From: Paraburkholderia terricola
GTDB lineage: Bacteria; Pseudomonadota; Gammaproteobacteria; Burkholderiales; Burkholderiaceae
Assembly: GCF_900142195.1 (NCBI RefSeq)
Contig: NZ_FRAB01000004.1
Span: forward strand, 124,001-188,000
Direction: 5' to 3'
Length of the DNA: 64,000 nt
Below are positions 21,160 through 30,407 of this stretch, piece after piece. Numbering within the stretch: position 1 is the stretch's first letter; each line of letters starts with the position of its first letter. Both the position numbers and the translations under genes were made by a program. Below the pieces are notes generated by a model. It had not been told where the DNA came from. It made no database searches and worked only from the letters and a program-made list of their open reading frames with translations.

Positions 21160-22269
21160 ATGAGTGAGCCGCAGCACCCGCAGCCGCACGACACAGACAT
21201 GAACGAAGCCCATCCGGCGCCGGTCGCTCGGACGGTGGCACAGCCTGCGGTGCAACCGGGCCTGGATTCGTTGGCGGCGGTGGGCGCGCGCTTGACCCAG
21301 TTGCGCGAATCGAAAGGCTGGACGATCGAAGATGTATCGGCGCGTCTGAAAGTGTCCGCTGCCAAACTGCGCGCGCTCGAATCGGGTGATATCAGCCATC
21401 TGCCGGATACGACCTTCGCGCTTGGCGTGGTGCGCAGCTACGCGAAGATGCTCGGTGCCGATCCCACGCCGTTTACGCAGGTTTTGCGCCGCGAGAAAGG
21501 CGTGCCTGCGCCGGATCTGTCGATGCCGGCGTCGTCTGGCAAGGATTTGCCGCGCGGCCGGGTGTCGTTATCGCTCGGCGGTGGCGGGCAAAAGAGCCGC
21601 TCGTGGCTGTGGGGTGTGGCGGCGGTGGTCGTCGCGGTAATTGCGCTCGCCATGTGGCATACCAATGGGGGCGATTCGTCGGCGTGGCTCGCGCGCTTGA
21701 AGGCCAGCGCGAACGGCGCCGCCGGTGGCGTGACCGGTGCATCGGGCGCGGTGGCGCAAGGCCAGCCGGCGGGTTCGGAGGCAACGGCGGAAGAGCCTGC
21801 AGTCGCGCCGCAAACGCAGGTCGCGGCGGAGAGCGCTGCGTCGGCCACGCCGATGCCCGCGCCGCTGACAACCGGCACGACGGCGTCTTCCGTGCCGCCC
21901 GTTACGGCAACAGCGGCGCCGCCAAAGGTGGCTTCGCAGGCTCAAGCGGCGGTTGCGCCGAGCGCAAGCGCACCGGCCGCGGCCGTCGCGAGCGCGTCGA
22001 TGGCAGCGGCGGTGCCTGCGGGCGCTGCGCTAGTCGCGCTGCGCGTGACGCAAGACAGTTGGTTCAGCGTGCGCGGCCAGGATGGCAAGGAAGTATTCTC
22101 TGGCATCGTGCGTGCGGGCGACAGGAAGGAAGTGACGGGCGTGCCCCCTTTCAAGGTCACGGTCGGCAACAAGGCGGGTCTTGAGTCGTTGACACTCGAC
22201 GGTCAGCCGGTCGATCCGTCGAAGTACGCGGCGGCCAAGGGAAATGTGGCGCGTTTCGCGCTGCCTTGA
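21160..22269 (+). CDS. rodZ: RodZ-like transmembrane helix-turn-helix protein
   Basis: RodZ links the MreB cytoskeleton to the elongasome and helps set rod shape. The 369-residue protein has a cytoplasmic Cro/CI-type HTH domain (about 40-110, LTQLRESKGWTIEDVSARL), a transmembrane segment (about 149-168), a ~120-residue Ala/Pro/Thr-rich periplasmic linker, and a C-terminal DUF4115 beta domain starting near VALRVTQDSWFSV. AAGGA precedes the ATG. The linker is low complexity and likely disordered. The position between rlmN and ispG is conserved. Confidence 0.93.
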   Translation: MSEPQHPQPHDTDMNEAHPAPVARTVAQPAVQPGLDSLAAVGARLTQLRESKGWTIEDVSARLKVSAAKLRALESGDISHLPDTTFALGVVRSYAKMLGADPTPFTQVLRREKGVPAPDLSMPASSGKDLPRGRVSLSLGGGGQKSRSWLWGVAAVVVAVIALAMWHTNGGDSSAWLARLKASANGAAGGVTGASGAVAQGQPAGSEATAEEPAVAPQTQVAAESAASATPMPAPLTTGTTASSVPPVTATAAPPKVASQAQAAVAPSASAPAAAVASASMAAAVPAGAALVALRVTQDSWFSVRGQDGKEVFSGIVRAGDRKEVTGVPPFKVTVGNKAGLESLTLDGQPVDPSKYAAAKGNVARFALP

Positions 22270-22282
22270 CAGATACGGTATA

Positions 22283-22313
22283 CGCCGCGGCCAACAGGCC
22301 TGCGGCGCTTTTT
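22283..22313 (+). terminator. candidate intrinsic terminator after rodZ
   Basis: CGCCGC-GGCC, loop AACA, then GGCC-t-GCGGCG with one bulged base, followed by CTTTTTC. It lies 14 bp after the rodZ stop and about 55 bp before ispG, so it could separate or attenuate transcription inside an otherwise conserved cluster. Confidence 0.7.
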
Positions 22314-22367
22314 CAATTCAGGCGCGACGTCTTTTGCGTGGCGCATGCGGCGTAAATGGGTCTTTCG

Positions 22368-23687
22368 ATGCAATCCGAAGCTCAATCCCAATCCAGTAGC
22401 AAGATAGTTTCGAACGAGCCGGTGTTCGGCGGCCAGGCGGCGCGGCGCAAGTCGCACGCGGTGGACGTCCGTTGGGGCGGCCAACTCGTCACGATCGGCG
22501 GCGATGCGCCGGTGCGTATCCAGTCGATGACCAATACGGACACCGCTGACGCTATCGGCACCGCGATCCAGATCAAGGAGCTGGCGCAAGCCGGTTCCGA
22601 ACTGGTGCGCATCACCGTGAACACGCCGGAAGCAGCCGCGGCCGTGCCGGCCGTGCGCGACCAGCTCGACCGCATGGGCGTGTCCGTGCCGCTCGTCGGC
22701 GATTTTCACTACAACGGTCATTTGCTGCTGCGCGATTACCCGGCGTGCGCGGAGTCGCTGTCGAAATACCGTATCAATCCGGGCAACGTCGGTCACGGCG
22801 CGAAACGCGATACGCAGTTCGCGCAGATGATCGAAGCGGCGGTGAAGTACGACAAGCCGGTGCGTATCGGCGTCAACTGGGGCAGTCTCGATCAGGACCT
22901 GCTCGCGAAGATGATGGACGAAAACGCCGCGCGCTCCACGCCGTGGGAAGCGCAGAGCGTGATGTACGAAGCGCTGATCCAGTCGGCGATCGGTTCCGCC
23001 GAGCGCGCGGTCGAACTCGGTCTCGCGCGCAACAAGATCATTCTGTCGTGCAAGGTCAGCGGCGTGCAGGATCTGATCGCCGTGTACCGCGAACTCGCGC
23101 GCCGTTGCGAATTCGCACTGCATCTCGGCCTGACCGAAGCGGGCATGGGTTCGAAAGGCATCGTGGCGTCGACGGCGGCGTTGTCCGTGTTGCTGCAGCA
23201 AGGCATCGGCGACACGATCCGCATTTCGCTGACGCCTGAACCGGGCGCGTCGCGCACGGGCGAAGTGATCGTCGGCCAGGAAATTTTGCAGACAATGGGA
23301 CTGCGTTCGTTCACGCCGATGGTGATCGCGTGCCCCGGTTGCGGCCGGACCACGAGCACGCTGTTCCAGGAATTGGCGTCGCAAATCCAGACGTATCTGC
23401 GCACGCAGATGCCGGTGTGGCGCGACCAATATCCTGGCGTCGAAAAGATGCACGTCGCGGTGATGGGCTGCATCGTCAACGGACCGGGCGAATCGAAGCA
23501 GGCGAACATCGGCATCAGTTTGCCGGGGTCGGGCGAAAATCCGGCCGCGCCGGTGTTCATCGACGGCGAGAAGGTCAAGACGCTGCGCGGCGAGAACATC
23601 GCGCAAGAATTCCAGCAAATCGTGAGTGACTACGTCGAGCGCCGCTACGGTCGTGTCGAAGCAGGTCGCGCCGAAGCACTCAATTAA
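22368..23687 (+). CDS. ispG: 4-hydroxy-3-methylbut-2-en-1-yl diphosphate synthase
   Basis: IspG (GcpE) reduces MEcPP to HMBPP in the MEP pathway of isoprenoid synthesis, feeding undecaprenyl phosphate and quinones. The ~439-residue protein has the N-terminal TIM barrel and the C-terminal [4Fe-4S] domain, with cysteines in [10 protein letters not shown] and in [11 protein letters not shown]. The ~65-residue stretch near residues 200-260 is larger than in the E. coli enzyme (372 residues), as is usual for Burkholderia. The ATG at 22356 is also in frame; neither start has a clear Shine-Dalgarno sequence. I favour 22368 from the family N-terminus. Confidence 0.96.
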   Translation: MQSEAQSQSSSKIVSNEPVFGGQAARRKSHAVDVRWGGQLVTIGGDAPVRIQSMTNTDTADAIGTAIQIKELAQAGSELVRITVNTPEAAAAVPAVRDQLDRMGVSVPLVGDFHYNGHLLLRDYPACAESLSKYRINPGNVGHGAKRDTQFAQMIEAAVKYDKPVRIGVNWGSLDQDLLAKMMDENAARSTPWEAQSVMYEALIQSAIGSAERAVELGLARNKIILSCKVSGVQDLIAVYRELARRCEFALHLGLTEAGMGSKGIVASTAALSVLLQQGIGDTIRISLTPEPGASRTGEVIVGQEILQTMGLRSFTPMVIACPGCGRTTSTLFQELASQIQTYLRTQMPVWRDQYPGVEKMHVAVMGCIVNGPGESKQANIGISLPGSGENPAAPVFIDGEKVKTLRGENIAQEFQQIVSDYVERRYGRVEAGRAEALN

Positions 23688-23707
23688 ACATCGTCGAACG
23701 AATACAG

Positions 23708-25048
23708 ATGACTGAACAGAAGAAAAAGCTCGACAAGCTGTCGGGCGTGAAGGGTATGAACGACATCCTTCCGCAGGAAGCCGGGCTGTGGGAATTTTTC
23801 GAAACGACCGTCAAATCGTTGCTGCGTTCGTACGGATATCAGAATATCCGTACCCCGATCATCGAGCATACGCAGTTGTTCAAGCGCGGTATCGGTGAAG
23901 TGACCGACATCGTCGAAAAAGAGATGTACAGCTTTACCGACGCATTGAACGGCGAAAATCTGACAATGCGCCCGGAGAACACCGCGGCGGTCGTACGCGC
24001 GGCGATCGAACACAACATGCTGTACGACGGGCCGAAGCGTCTGTGGTACATCGGCCCGATGTTCCGTCACGAGCGTCCGCAGCGCGGCCGCTATCGCCAG
24101 TTCCACCAGGTAGGCGTGGAAGCCTTGGGCTTTGCCGGTCCGGACGCCGACGCCGAAATCATCATGATGTGCCAACGCCTGTGGGACGACCTCGGCCTGA
24201 TGGGCATCAAGCTCGAAATCAATTCGCTGGGTCTCGCCGAAGAACGCGCCGCACATCGCGTTGAATTGATCGCGTACCTCGAAAAGCACATGAACGTGCT
24301 GGACGAAGACGCGAAGCGCCGTCTCTATACGAACCCGCTGCGCGTGCTGGACACGAAGAATCCGGCCCTGCAGGAAGTCGCTCGGAACGCGCCGAAGCTG
24401 ATCGATTTTCTCGGCGAGGAATCGCGCGCGCACTTCGAAGGTCTGCAGCGCATTCTGAAGGCGAACAACATTCCGTTCACGATCAATCCGCGTCTCGTGC
24501 GCGGTCTCGATTATTACAATCTGACCGTGTTCGAATGGGTCACCGACAAACTCGGCGCACAAGGCACCGTGGCGGCGGGCGGCCGTTATGATCCGCTGAT
24601 CGAACAGCTCGGCGGCAAGGCGACGGCCGCGTGCGGCTGGGCGATGGGTATCGAGCGCATTCTCGAATTGCTGAAGGAAGAAGACCTCGTGCCGGAAGAC
24701 GAAGGTTGCGACGTGTACGTGGTCCATCAGGGCGACGCGGCACGCGAGCAGGCCTTCATCATCGCCGAGCGTCTGCGCGATACGGGTCTCGACGTGATCC
24801 TGCATTGCAGCGCCGACGGTCAAACGGCCAGCTTCAAATCGCAGATGAAGCGTGCCGACGCGAGCGGCGCGGCCTTCGCTGTAGTGCTCGGCGAAGACGA
24901 GATCGCCAACGGCACGGTCGGCGTGAAACCGCTGCGCGATACCAATGCTAGCGGCGGTAAAAACGAGCAACATAACGTGCCGGCCGAAGACTTGACCGAA
25001 TTTCTAATCAATGCGATGGTTGCAACCGCCGAAGACGGCGACGACTGA
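23708..25048 (+). CDS. hisS: histidyl-tRNA synthetase
   Basis: Class II synthetase that charges tRNA-His. The 446-residue protein contains motif 2 ([19 protein letters not shown]), the histidine-specific [15 protein letters not shown] segment, motif 3 ([13 protein letters not shown] and [14 protein letters not shown]) and a C-terminal anticodon-binding domain (about 345-440). It starts 20 bp after ispG and is followed 64 bp later by the yfgM-type gene. Its HisRS-like but non-catalytic paralogue hisZ lies 8 kb downstream in this window. Confidence 0.98.
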   Translation: MTEQKKKLDKLSGVKGMNDILPQEAGLWEFFETTVKSLLRSYGYQNIRTPIIEHTQLFKRGIGEVTDIVEKEMYSFTDALNGENLTMRPENTAAVVRAAIEHNMLYDGPKRLWYIGPMFRHERPQRGRYRQFHQVGVEALGFAGPDADAEIIMMCQRLWDDLGLMGIKLEINSLGLAEERAAHRVELIAYLEKHMNVLDEDAKRRLYTNPLRVLDTKNPALQEVARNAPKLIDFLGEESRAHFEGLQRILKANNIPFTINPRLVRGLDYYNLTVFEWVTDKLGAQGTVAAGGRYDPLIEQLGGKATAACGWAMGIERILELLKEEDLVPEDEGCDVYVVHQGDAAREQAFIIAERLRDTGLDVILHCSADGQTASFKSQMKRADASGAAFAVVLGEDEIANGTVGVKPLRDTNASGGKNEQHNVPAEDLTEFLINAMVATAEDGDD

Positions 25049-25112
25049 TCGCGATGTCGTTGGGCCCTGGCTCGACACGCACACGTTTCAAGAAAGAGGA
25101 AATCGCCGGGCG

Positions 25113-25742
25113 ATGAGTTACCACGACGAACAAGAATCGATTGAAGGTCTGAAAGCATGGTGGGCGCAGTGGGGCAATGCAACCACCTGGATCGTGCTGG
25201 TGGCGCTGGTTGCCGCAGCCGGCTGGAACGGCTGGAATTTCTGGCAGCGGCGCCAGGCGGCGGAAGCAGCGGTGCTGTATGACCAGGTGCAGCAAGCCGT
25301 GGCGTCGGGCGACAAGGCGAAGATCACGCGCGTCGCCGCCGACATGGAAGACAAGTTCAGCCGCACCGCGTATGCGCAGATGACCGCGCTGGGCGCCGCC
25401 AAGGCGCTGTACGCAGCGGGCGACCAGGCGGCTGCGAAAGCGCAACTGCAATGGGTAGTCGATCATGCGAAGGACGAGGAGTTCAAGCAGATCGCCAAGC
25501 TGCGTCTCGCTTCGCTCCTGCTCGACGAGAAGGCTTACGACCAGGGTCTCGCGTTGCTCGCCGAACCGCAGTCCGACGCCTTCAAGGGCATCGTGGCGAA
25601 CGGCCGCGGTGACCTGCTCGCGGCGCAAGGCAAGCGCGACGATGCGCGTGCCGCCTACAAGCTCGCGCTCGACTCGTTGTCGAAAACCGATAGCTCGGCA
25701 CGTCAGTTGATTCAGTTCAAGCTGGACGCGCTGGGCGGCTGA
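25113..25742 (+). CDS. yfgM: YfgM-type tetratricopeptide membrane protein
   Basis: A 209-residue bitopic inner-membrane protein: a short cytoplasmic N-terminus, one transmembrane segment (about 24-42) and a periplasmic TPR-like domain built of Ala-rich helices. E. coli YfgM (AncA) binds the SecYEG translocon and PpiD and influences periplasmic folding. The start at 25113 has AGAAAGAGGA upstream; the open frame extends further 5' but without similarity. The conserved place between hisS and bamB supports the name. Confidence 0.93.
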   Translation: MSYHDEQESIEGLKAWWAQWGNATTWIVLVALVAAAGWNGWNFWQRRQAAEAAVLYDQVQQAVASGDKAKITRVAADMEDKFSRTAYAQMTALGAAKALYAAGDQAAAKAQLQWVVDHAKDEEFKQIAKLRLASLLLDEKAYDQGLALLAEPQSDAFKGIVANGRGDLLAAQGKRDDARAAYKLALDSLSKTDSSARQLIQFKLDALGG

Positions 25743-25817
25743 ACGCCGCGTGCAGCGCGCCGCATGCAACGACCAACCGGTCTCCTTTAATTAATCTCCT
25801 GAATGCTTCGTCCACCG

Positions 25818-26963
25818 ATGAATCTGCTGAAACGTTACGCTGTGCCCGTTGTCTGTGCGATGACCGTTCTCGTCATGGCGGCTTGCTCATCCACGAAAGA
25901 CGAGCGCCGCGAGCCGACGCCGCTCACCGAGTTCAAACCCGTGCTCGACGTGCAGCAAGTCTGGAAGACGAGCGTCGGCAAGGCGGGCCGTTACCTGTTC
26001 TCGCCGGTCGCGGTGGGCGGTGCGGTGTACGCGGCGGGCGCCAACGGCTCCGTGGCGAAGATCGACGCGCAAACCGGTAAGGACATCTGGCGCGTCAAGC
26101 TGCGCGACGATCTCTCGGCGGGTGTGGGCAGCGACGGCACGCTCACCGCGGTGGGCGGACTCAAGGGCGATGTCTACGTGCTCGGCGCGGACGGCAAGCA
26201 ATTGTGGACCGCGAAGGCGCCGGGCGAAATCATCTCGCCGCCGCTCGTCGGCAATGGGCTCGTCGTCGTGCGCACGGTCGACGGGCAGATCGTCGCGTTC
26301 AACGCGCAAACCGGCGAACAGAAGTGGAATTACCGCAACCGCGCGGTGCCGCTCAATCTGCGCGTGTCGTCGGGCATGACCTTCGCGGGCGACGCAGCCG
26401 TGCTGGCCGGTTTCCCCGGCGGCGCTTTCGCCGCGATCAACCTGCAGTCGGGCGACAATTACTGGCAGACGCCGGTGTCGTATCCGAAGGGTGTGACGGA
26501 GGTCGAGCGTATCAATGACGTGACCGGTCCGCCCACGCTGGTCGGTTCGCAAACTTGCGCGGTGACTTTTCAAGGCCAGATCGGCTGCTTCGACGCGAAC
26601 TCGGGCCGCGCGGTGTGGGAAAAGGCGTTCTCGAGCACGAGCGGCCTGGCGCAGGATGACCGCGCCGTGGTCGCGCCTGACGACTGGTCGGTGGTGTCGG
26701 CGTTCGACGTCAACAGTGGCAACCCGCTGTGGAAGAACGACAAGCTGAAAAACCGCGACCTTGGCGTGCCTTTCCTATTGGGCCATGCGGCGGTGATGGG
26801 CGACTACCAGGGCTACGTGCACTTCCTGTCGCGCGACGACGGCACACTCGTGGCGCGTGCGAAGACCGACGGCAGTCGAATTACCGCCGCGCCGGTACTG
26901 GCCGGCGAAACGCTGGTGGTGCAGACGCACGACGGCGATCTGTACGGCTACCGTCCGCGCTGA
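25818..26963 (+). CDS. bamB: outer membrane assembly lipoprotein BamB
   Basis: BamB is an eight-bladed beta-propeller lipoprotein of the BAM complex that binds BamA and speeds barrel insertion. The 381-residue precursor has a signal peptide with lipobox MAAC (Cys23) and repeated PQQ-like blades (for example NGSVAKIDAQTGKDIW, DGQIVAFNAQTGEQKW, GQIGCFDANSGRAVWE). I prefer the ATG at 25818, which gives a normal lipoprotein signal; an ATG at 25803 is also in frame. It lies 75 bp after yfgM. A hairpin terminator follows it, separating it from der. Confidence 0.96.
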   Translation: MNLLKRYAVPVVCAMTVLVMAACSSTKDERREPTPLTEFKPVLDVQQVWKTSVGKAGRYLFSPVAVGGAVYAAGANGSVAKIDAQTGKDIWRVKLRDDLSAGVGSDGTLTAVGGLKGDVYVLGADGKQLWTAKAPGEIISPPLVGNGLVVVRTVDGQIVAFNAQTGEQKWNYRNRAVPLNLRVSSGMTFAGDAAVLAGFPGGAFAAINLQSGDNYWQTPVSYPKGVTEVERINDVTGPPTLVGSQTCAVTFQGQIGCFDANSGRAVWEKAFSSTSGLAQDDRAVVAPDDWSVVSAFDVNSGNPLWKNDKLKNRDLGVPFLLGHAAVMGDYQGYVHFLSRDDGTLVARAKTDGSRITAAPVLAGETLVVQTHDGDLYGYRPR

Positions 26964-26984
26964 TCGCACAGGTTTCGGCGTCAA

Positions 26985-27020
26985 GCGTGCGGGCCGGCTT
27001 TGCCGGCCGCACGCGTTTTT
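26985..27020 (+). terminator. intrinsic terminator after bamB
   Basis: GCGTGCGGGCCGGC pairs with GCCGGCCGCACGC (one bulged G) around a TTT loop, followed by GTTTTT. It lies 22 bp after the bamB stop and should end the rlmN-to-bamB transcript before der. Confidence 0.85.
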
Positions 27021-27386
27021 AGTGTGTAGCGGAGTCAGTAAAAAATATTCCGCCGGACTGGCTGGTCCGGCAAGTCGGATGAGAACGGCCTACTGGCCAT
27101 CGGTGGCTGCTTGCGGCGCCACCTTCGGCGCGATCTTCGTCAATCGGTAGAGAATCGTATTCGAACCGACATGCGAGCCGCCGAGCAGGAAAGACTGAAC
27201 CTGGCGGCCTGATTGGCGCTGCCCATACAGCCAAACCCCCGTCCACCCGGGTGCGCATATTGAGAGCGCAGCCGGAGCTGGTCGAATTCGTGATAATTTT
27301 CGTCAAACGCTGCCGTGTAGCGGCCGCATGGCGTCGCTACGCGGGCGGTCGATTTCGATCCCGCGTTTCACCGTGAACAACATCTG
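27021..27386. other. gene-free region between bamB and der, with a minus-strand gene remnant
   Basis: About 366 bp remain after the bamB terminator. The der promoter must lie here, but I see no strong -10/-35 pair. A minus-strand open frame at 27090-27302 with native codon usage but no start codon is listed separately as a remnant. Confidence 0.6.
27090..27302 (-). pseudogene. possible 5'-truncated gene remnant
   Basis: The minus-strand frame reads about 70 codons to a TAG at 27090-27092. Its last ~50 codons look like real coding sequence: they use the GC-rich synonymous codons of the neighbours and give a well-mixed peptide (for example WLYGQRQSGRQVQSFLLGG, then SHVGSNTILYRLTKIAPKV). There is no ATG, GTG or TTG ahead of this part, and an in-frame TGA closes it upstream at 27303-27305. 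I cannot name the parent family. It could be a decayed gene or a chance frame; the codon pattern favours decay. Confidence 0.45.
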
Positions 27387-28724
27387 ATGAAACCCGTTAT
27401 TGCCCTGGTTGGGCGCCCCAATGTGGGGAAATCCACGCTGTTCAACCGTCTCACGCGCACGCGCGATGCACTGGTTGCCGACCTGCCCGGTCTCACTCGC
27501 GATCGCCATTACGGCGAAGGGCGCGCCGGCGATCGGCCGTATCTGGTCGTCGATACCGGCGGCTTCGAGCCGGTCGCGAAAGACGGCATCCTGCACGAGA
27601 TGGCGCGTCAAACGCGTCAGGCGGTCGAGGAATCGGACGTCGTGGTGTTCATCGTCGACGGCCGCAACGGTCTCGCGCCGCAAGACAAATCGATCGCCGA
27701 CTATCTGCGTAAGACCGGCCGGCCGATTTTCCTCGTCGTCAACAAGGCGGAGGGGATGAAGTACAGCGCCGTCGCCGCCGACTTCTACGAACTCGGTCTC
27801 GGCGACCCGCGCGCGATTTCCGCCGCGCACGGCGACGGCGTGACGGAAATGATCAACGAGGCGCTCGGCGTCGCGTACGCCGGCCAGCCGGAAGAGGGCG
27901 ACGAAGAGAAGGCGGCGCGCGGCGTGAAGATCGCAATCGTCGGCCGGCCGAACGTCGGCAAGTCGACCTTGATCAACGCGCTGGTTGGCGAGGAACGCGT
28001 GATCGCGTTCGACATGCCGGGCACCACGCGCGATTCGATCTACGTTGATTTCGAACGGCAGGGCAAGCCGTACACGCTGATCGACACGGCCGGTTTGCGC
28101 CGCCGCGGCAAGGTGTTCGAAGCGATCGAGAAATTTTCGGTGGTGAAAACGCTGCAGTCGATCTCGGACGCCAACGTCGTGATCCTGTTGCTCGACGCTC
28201 GCCAGGATATCTCGGAGCAGGACGCGCACATCGCCGGCTTCGTGGTGGAGCAGGGCCGCGCGCTGGTGGTGGGCGTGAACAAGTGGGACGGTCTCGATCC
28301 GCATGTGCGCGACCGCACCAAGGCGGACCTCGAGCGCAAACTAAAATTTCTCGACTTCGCCAAGTTCCATTTCATTTCCGCCGCGGAGAAAACCGGAATC
28401 GGCCCGCTGATGCGTTCGGTCGACGACGCCTACGCCGCTGCGATGGCCAAGCTGCCGACGCCGAAGCTCACACGCGCGCTGATCGACGCGGTCGAATTCC
28501 AGCAGCCGCGCCGACGCGGTCCGGTGCGTCCGAAATTACGTTATGCGCACCAGGGCGGACAGAATCCGCCGATCATCGTGATTCATGGCAATGCACTCGA
28601 TGCGATCACCGACACGTACAAACGCTACCTCGAAAATCGCTTCCGCGAAACTTTCAAGCTGACTGGGACTCCATTGCGAATAGAGTTCAGATCATCGACG
28701 AACCCTTACGCGGACAAAGGCTGA
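27387..28724 (+). CDS. der: ribosome biogenesis GTPase Der
   Basis: Der (EngA) has two tandem GTPase domains and a C-terminal KH-like domain and acts in 50S subunit assembly. Both P-loops read GRPNVGKST (near residues 8-16 and ~188-196); the G3 motifs are DTGGFE and DTAGLR, and the G4 motifs NKAEG and NKWDG. The 445-residue length is normal. The KH domain ends with [13 protein letters not shown]. hfq follows 143 bp downstream. Confidence 0.97.
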   Translation: MKPVIALVGRPNVGKSTLFNRLTRTRDALVADLPGLTRDRHYGEGRAGDRPYLVVDTGGFEPVAKDGILHEMARQTRQAVEESDVVVFIVDGRNGLAPQDKSIADYLRKTGRPIFLVVNKAEGMKYSAVAADFYELGLGDPRAISAAHGDGVTEMINEALGVAYAGQPEEGDEEKAARGVKIAIVGRPNVGKSTLINALVGEERVIAFDMPGTTRDSIYVDFERQGKPYTLIDTAGLRRRGKVFEAIEKFSVVKTLQSISDANVVILLLDARQDISEQDAHIAGFVVEQGRALVVGVNKWDGLDPHVRDRTKADLERKLKFLDFAKFHFISAAEKTGIGPLMRSVDDAYAAAMAKLPTPKLTRALIDAVEFQQPRRRGPVRPKLRYAHQGGQNPPIIVIHGNALDAITDTYKRYLENRFRETFKLTGTPLRIEFRSSTNPYADKG

Positions 28725-28787
28725 AACCCGCGTGCATGCTGGCTTTGGCCGCATGGCCAGGTCCCTCGCGCAAAAACGAAAATCGGC

Positions 28788-28793
28788 TATAGT
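28788..28793 (+). promoter_or_regulatory. candidate -10 box of hfq
   Basis: TATAGT lies about 75 bp before the hfq ATG, leaving a leader of roughly 65 nt that contains CTTTTTCCTTCGTCGTC and ends with a CGGAG ribosome binding site. The -35 element is unclear. Confidence 0.45.
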
Positions 28794-28867
28794 GTAGCGG
28801 TTGACGGCGGATCTCTTTTTCCTTCGTCGTCAATTCAGTCAACCTGCAAAAAAACACGGAGTTTGCT

Positions 28868-29104
28868 ATGAGCAACAAAGGGCAATTGTTACAAGACCCG
28901 TTTTTGAACGCACTGCGTAAAGAGCATGTGCCGGTGTCGATCTACTTGGTCAACGGCATCAAGCTTCAAGGGAACATCGAATCGTTCGACCAGTACGTCG
29001 TGTTGCTCAGGAATACGGTCACCCAGATGGTCTACAAGCACGCAATTTCTACTGTCGTGCCTGCCCGTCCGGTGAACTTCCACCCGGATTCCGAACAGTC
29101 CTAA
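28868..29104 (+). CDS. hfq: RNA chaperone Hfq
   Basis: Hfq forms a hexameric Sm-like ring that pairs small RNAs with mRNAs. The 78-residue protein carries Sm1 ([20 protein letters not shown], with the [13 protein letters not shown] strand) and Sm2 ([10 protein letters not shown], with the central KH motif), with conserved Gln at the N-terminus ([11 protein letters not shown]). The C-terminal tail is short (about 13 residues) compared with E. coli (102 residues in total), as is usual in Burkholderia. It heads the hfq-hflX-hflK-hflC group, as in E. coli, but without miaA in front. Confidence 0.98.
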   Translation: MSNKGQLLQDPFLNALRKEHVPVSIYLVNGIKLQGNIESFDQYVVLLRNTVTQMVYKHAISTVVPARPVNFHPDSEQS

Positions 29105-29134
29105 CCCCCGTCGCGGCCGGCGTAGCGTCGCCCG

Positions 29135-30358
29135 TTGGCGATTACTCCCGGCCGCCTCATTTTGATACCCTCCAATTTGATCAATGCAGCGCTTGTCGGC
29201 ATCGACTTCGGTAAGATCGATTTCGAAGCCAGTCTCGAAGAACTCAGCCTGCTCGCGCAAAGCGCGGGCGCGAATCCCCTAGTCACCCTCACCGGGCGCC
29301 GGGCCAGTCCCGACGCCAAGATGTTCGTCGGCAGCGGCAAGGCCGAGGAACTGCGTCTCGCGTGTGAGGCGAACGACATCGAACTCGTCATTTTCAATCA
29401 CGCTCTGGCACCTGCGCAGCAGCGCAATCTGGAGCAGGCGCTTAACCGGCGCGTGGTCGATCGCACGAGTCTCATCCTCGACATTTTCGCGCAACGCGCG
29501 CGCAGCCACGAAGGCAAGTTGCAGGTGGAACTCGCGCAACTGCAGTACCTGTCGACTCGGCTGATCCGCGCGTGGACTCACCTCGAACGTCAGAAAGGCG
29601 GTATCGGTTTGCGCGGCCCCGGCGAGACGCAGCTCGAAACCGATCGCCGCTTGATCGGCGAGCGCATCAAGGCGCTCAAGACGCGGCTCGAAAAATTGCG
29701 CCGTCAGCACGGCACGCAGCGCCGCCAGCGCTCGCGCAACCAGACCATGTCGGTCTCGCTGGTCGGCTACACGAACGCGGGCAAATCCACGCTGTTCAAT
29801 GCGCTGACCAAAGCCCAGGCGTATGCCGCCGACCAACTGTTCGCCACGCTGGATACCACGTCGCGGCGTGTCTATCTCGGCGATGAAGCGGGACAGGTGG
29901 TGGTGTCCGATACGGTCGGCTTCATCCGCGAATTGCCTCACCAACTGGTGGCCGCGTTCCGCGCCACGCTCGAGGAAACCATTCACGCCGACTTGCTGCT
30001 GCACGTGGTCGACGCATCGAGCGCGGTGCGCCTCGACCAGATCGACCAGGTGAACGAGGTATTGCACGCAATCGGTGCGGACACCATCCGGCAAGTGCTG
30101 GTGTTCAACAAGATCGACTCGGTGCCGGAGTTGGCGGCCCGTGGCGAGGCGGTCGAGCGCGACGAGTATGGTAATATTTCGCGCGTCTTTTTGAGCGCGC
30201 GCACGGGGCAAGGTCTGGATACATTGCGCGCAGCCATCGCCGAAATCGCTACTGCCGAACCTCTTCCAGATCTTCCCGACGCCCAGGTCGATCTGTCGGA
30301 AGAAGACCGGTCGGCAGCACCGCGCGACGACCGCAAGGTCCCAGAACTCGGGCACTGA
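29135..30358 (+). CDS. hflX: ribosome-associated GTPase HflX
   Basis: HflX binds the 50S subunit and splits or rescues stalled ribosomes, for example after heat shock. It has the N-terminal nucleotide-binding domain (GRRASPDAKMFVGSGKAEEL), a coiled-coil linker, the signature GPGETQLETDRR, and a TrmE-Era-type G domain with GYTNAGKST (about 210-218), DTVGFIRELP and NKID. The start is uncertain: TTG at 29135 gives 407 residues, TTG at 29177 gives 393; neither has a Shine-Dalgarno sequence. It begins 30 bp after hfq, and translation may depend on hfq. Confidence 0.94.
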   Translation: MAITPGRLILIPSNLINAALVGIDFGKIDFEASLEELSLLAQSAGANPLVTLTGRRASPDAKMFVGSGKAEELRLACEANDIELVIFNHALAPAQQRNLEQALNRRVVDRTSLILDIFAQRARSHEGKLQVELAQLQYLSTRLIRAWTHLERQKGGIGLRGPGETQLETDRRLIGERIKALKTRLEKLRRQHGTQRRQRSRNQTMSVSLVGYTNAGKSTLFNALTKAQAYAADQLFATLDTTSRRVYLGDEAGQVVVSDTVGFIRELPHQLVAAFRATLEETIHADLLLHVVDASSAVRLDQIDQVNEVLHAIGADTIRQVLVFNKIDSVPELAARGEAVERDEYGNISRVFLSARTGQGLDTLRAAIAEIATAEPLPDLPDAQVDLSEEDRSAAPRDDRKVPELGH

Positions 30359-30407
30359 CCCGTTCCAATTGCATTGACCCGCTGTCTACTCTGGTGAACG
30401 AACACAG

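Noticed and set aside
21640..22010. The Ala/Pro/Thr-rich part of RodZ as a transferred or foreign segment
   Set aside because: Low-complexity periplasmic linkers are normal in RodZ, and codon use matches the neighbours.
22203..23618. A 471-codon minus-strand frame across ispG
   Set aside because: Shadow of ispG with the same biased composition as other antisense frames.
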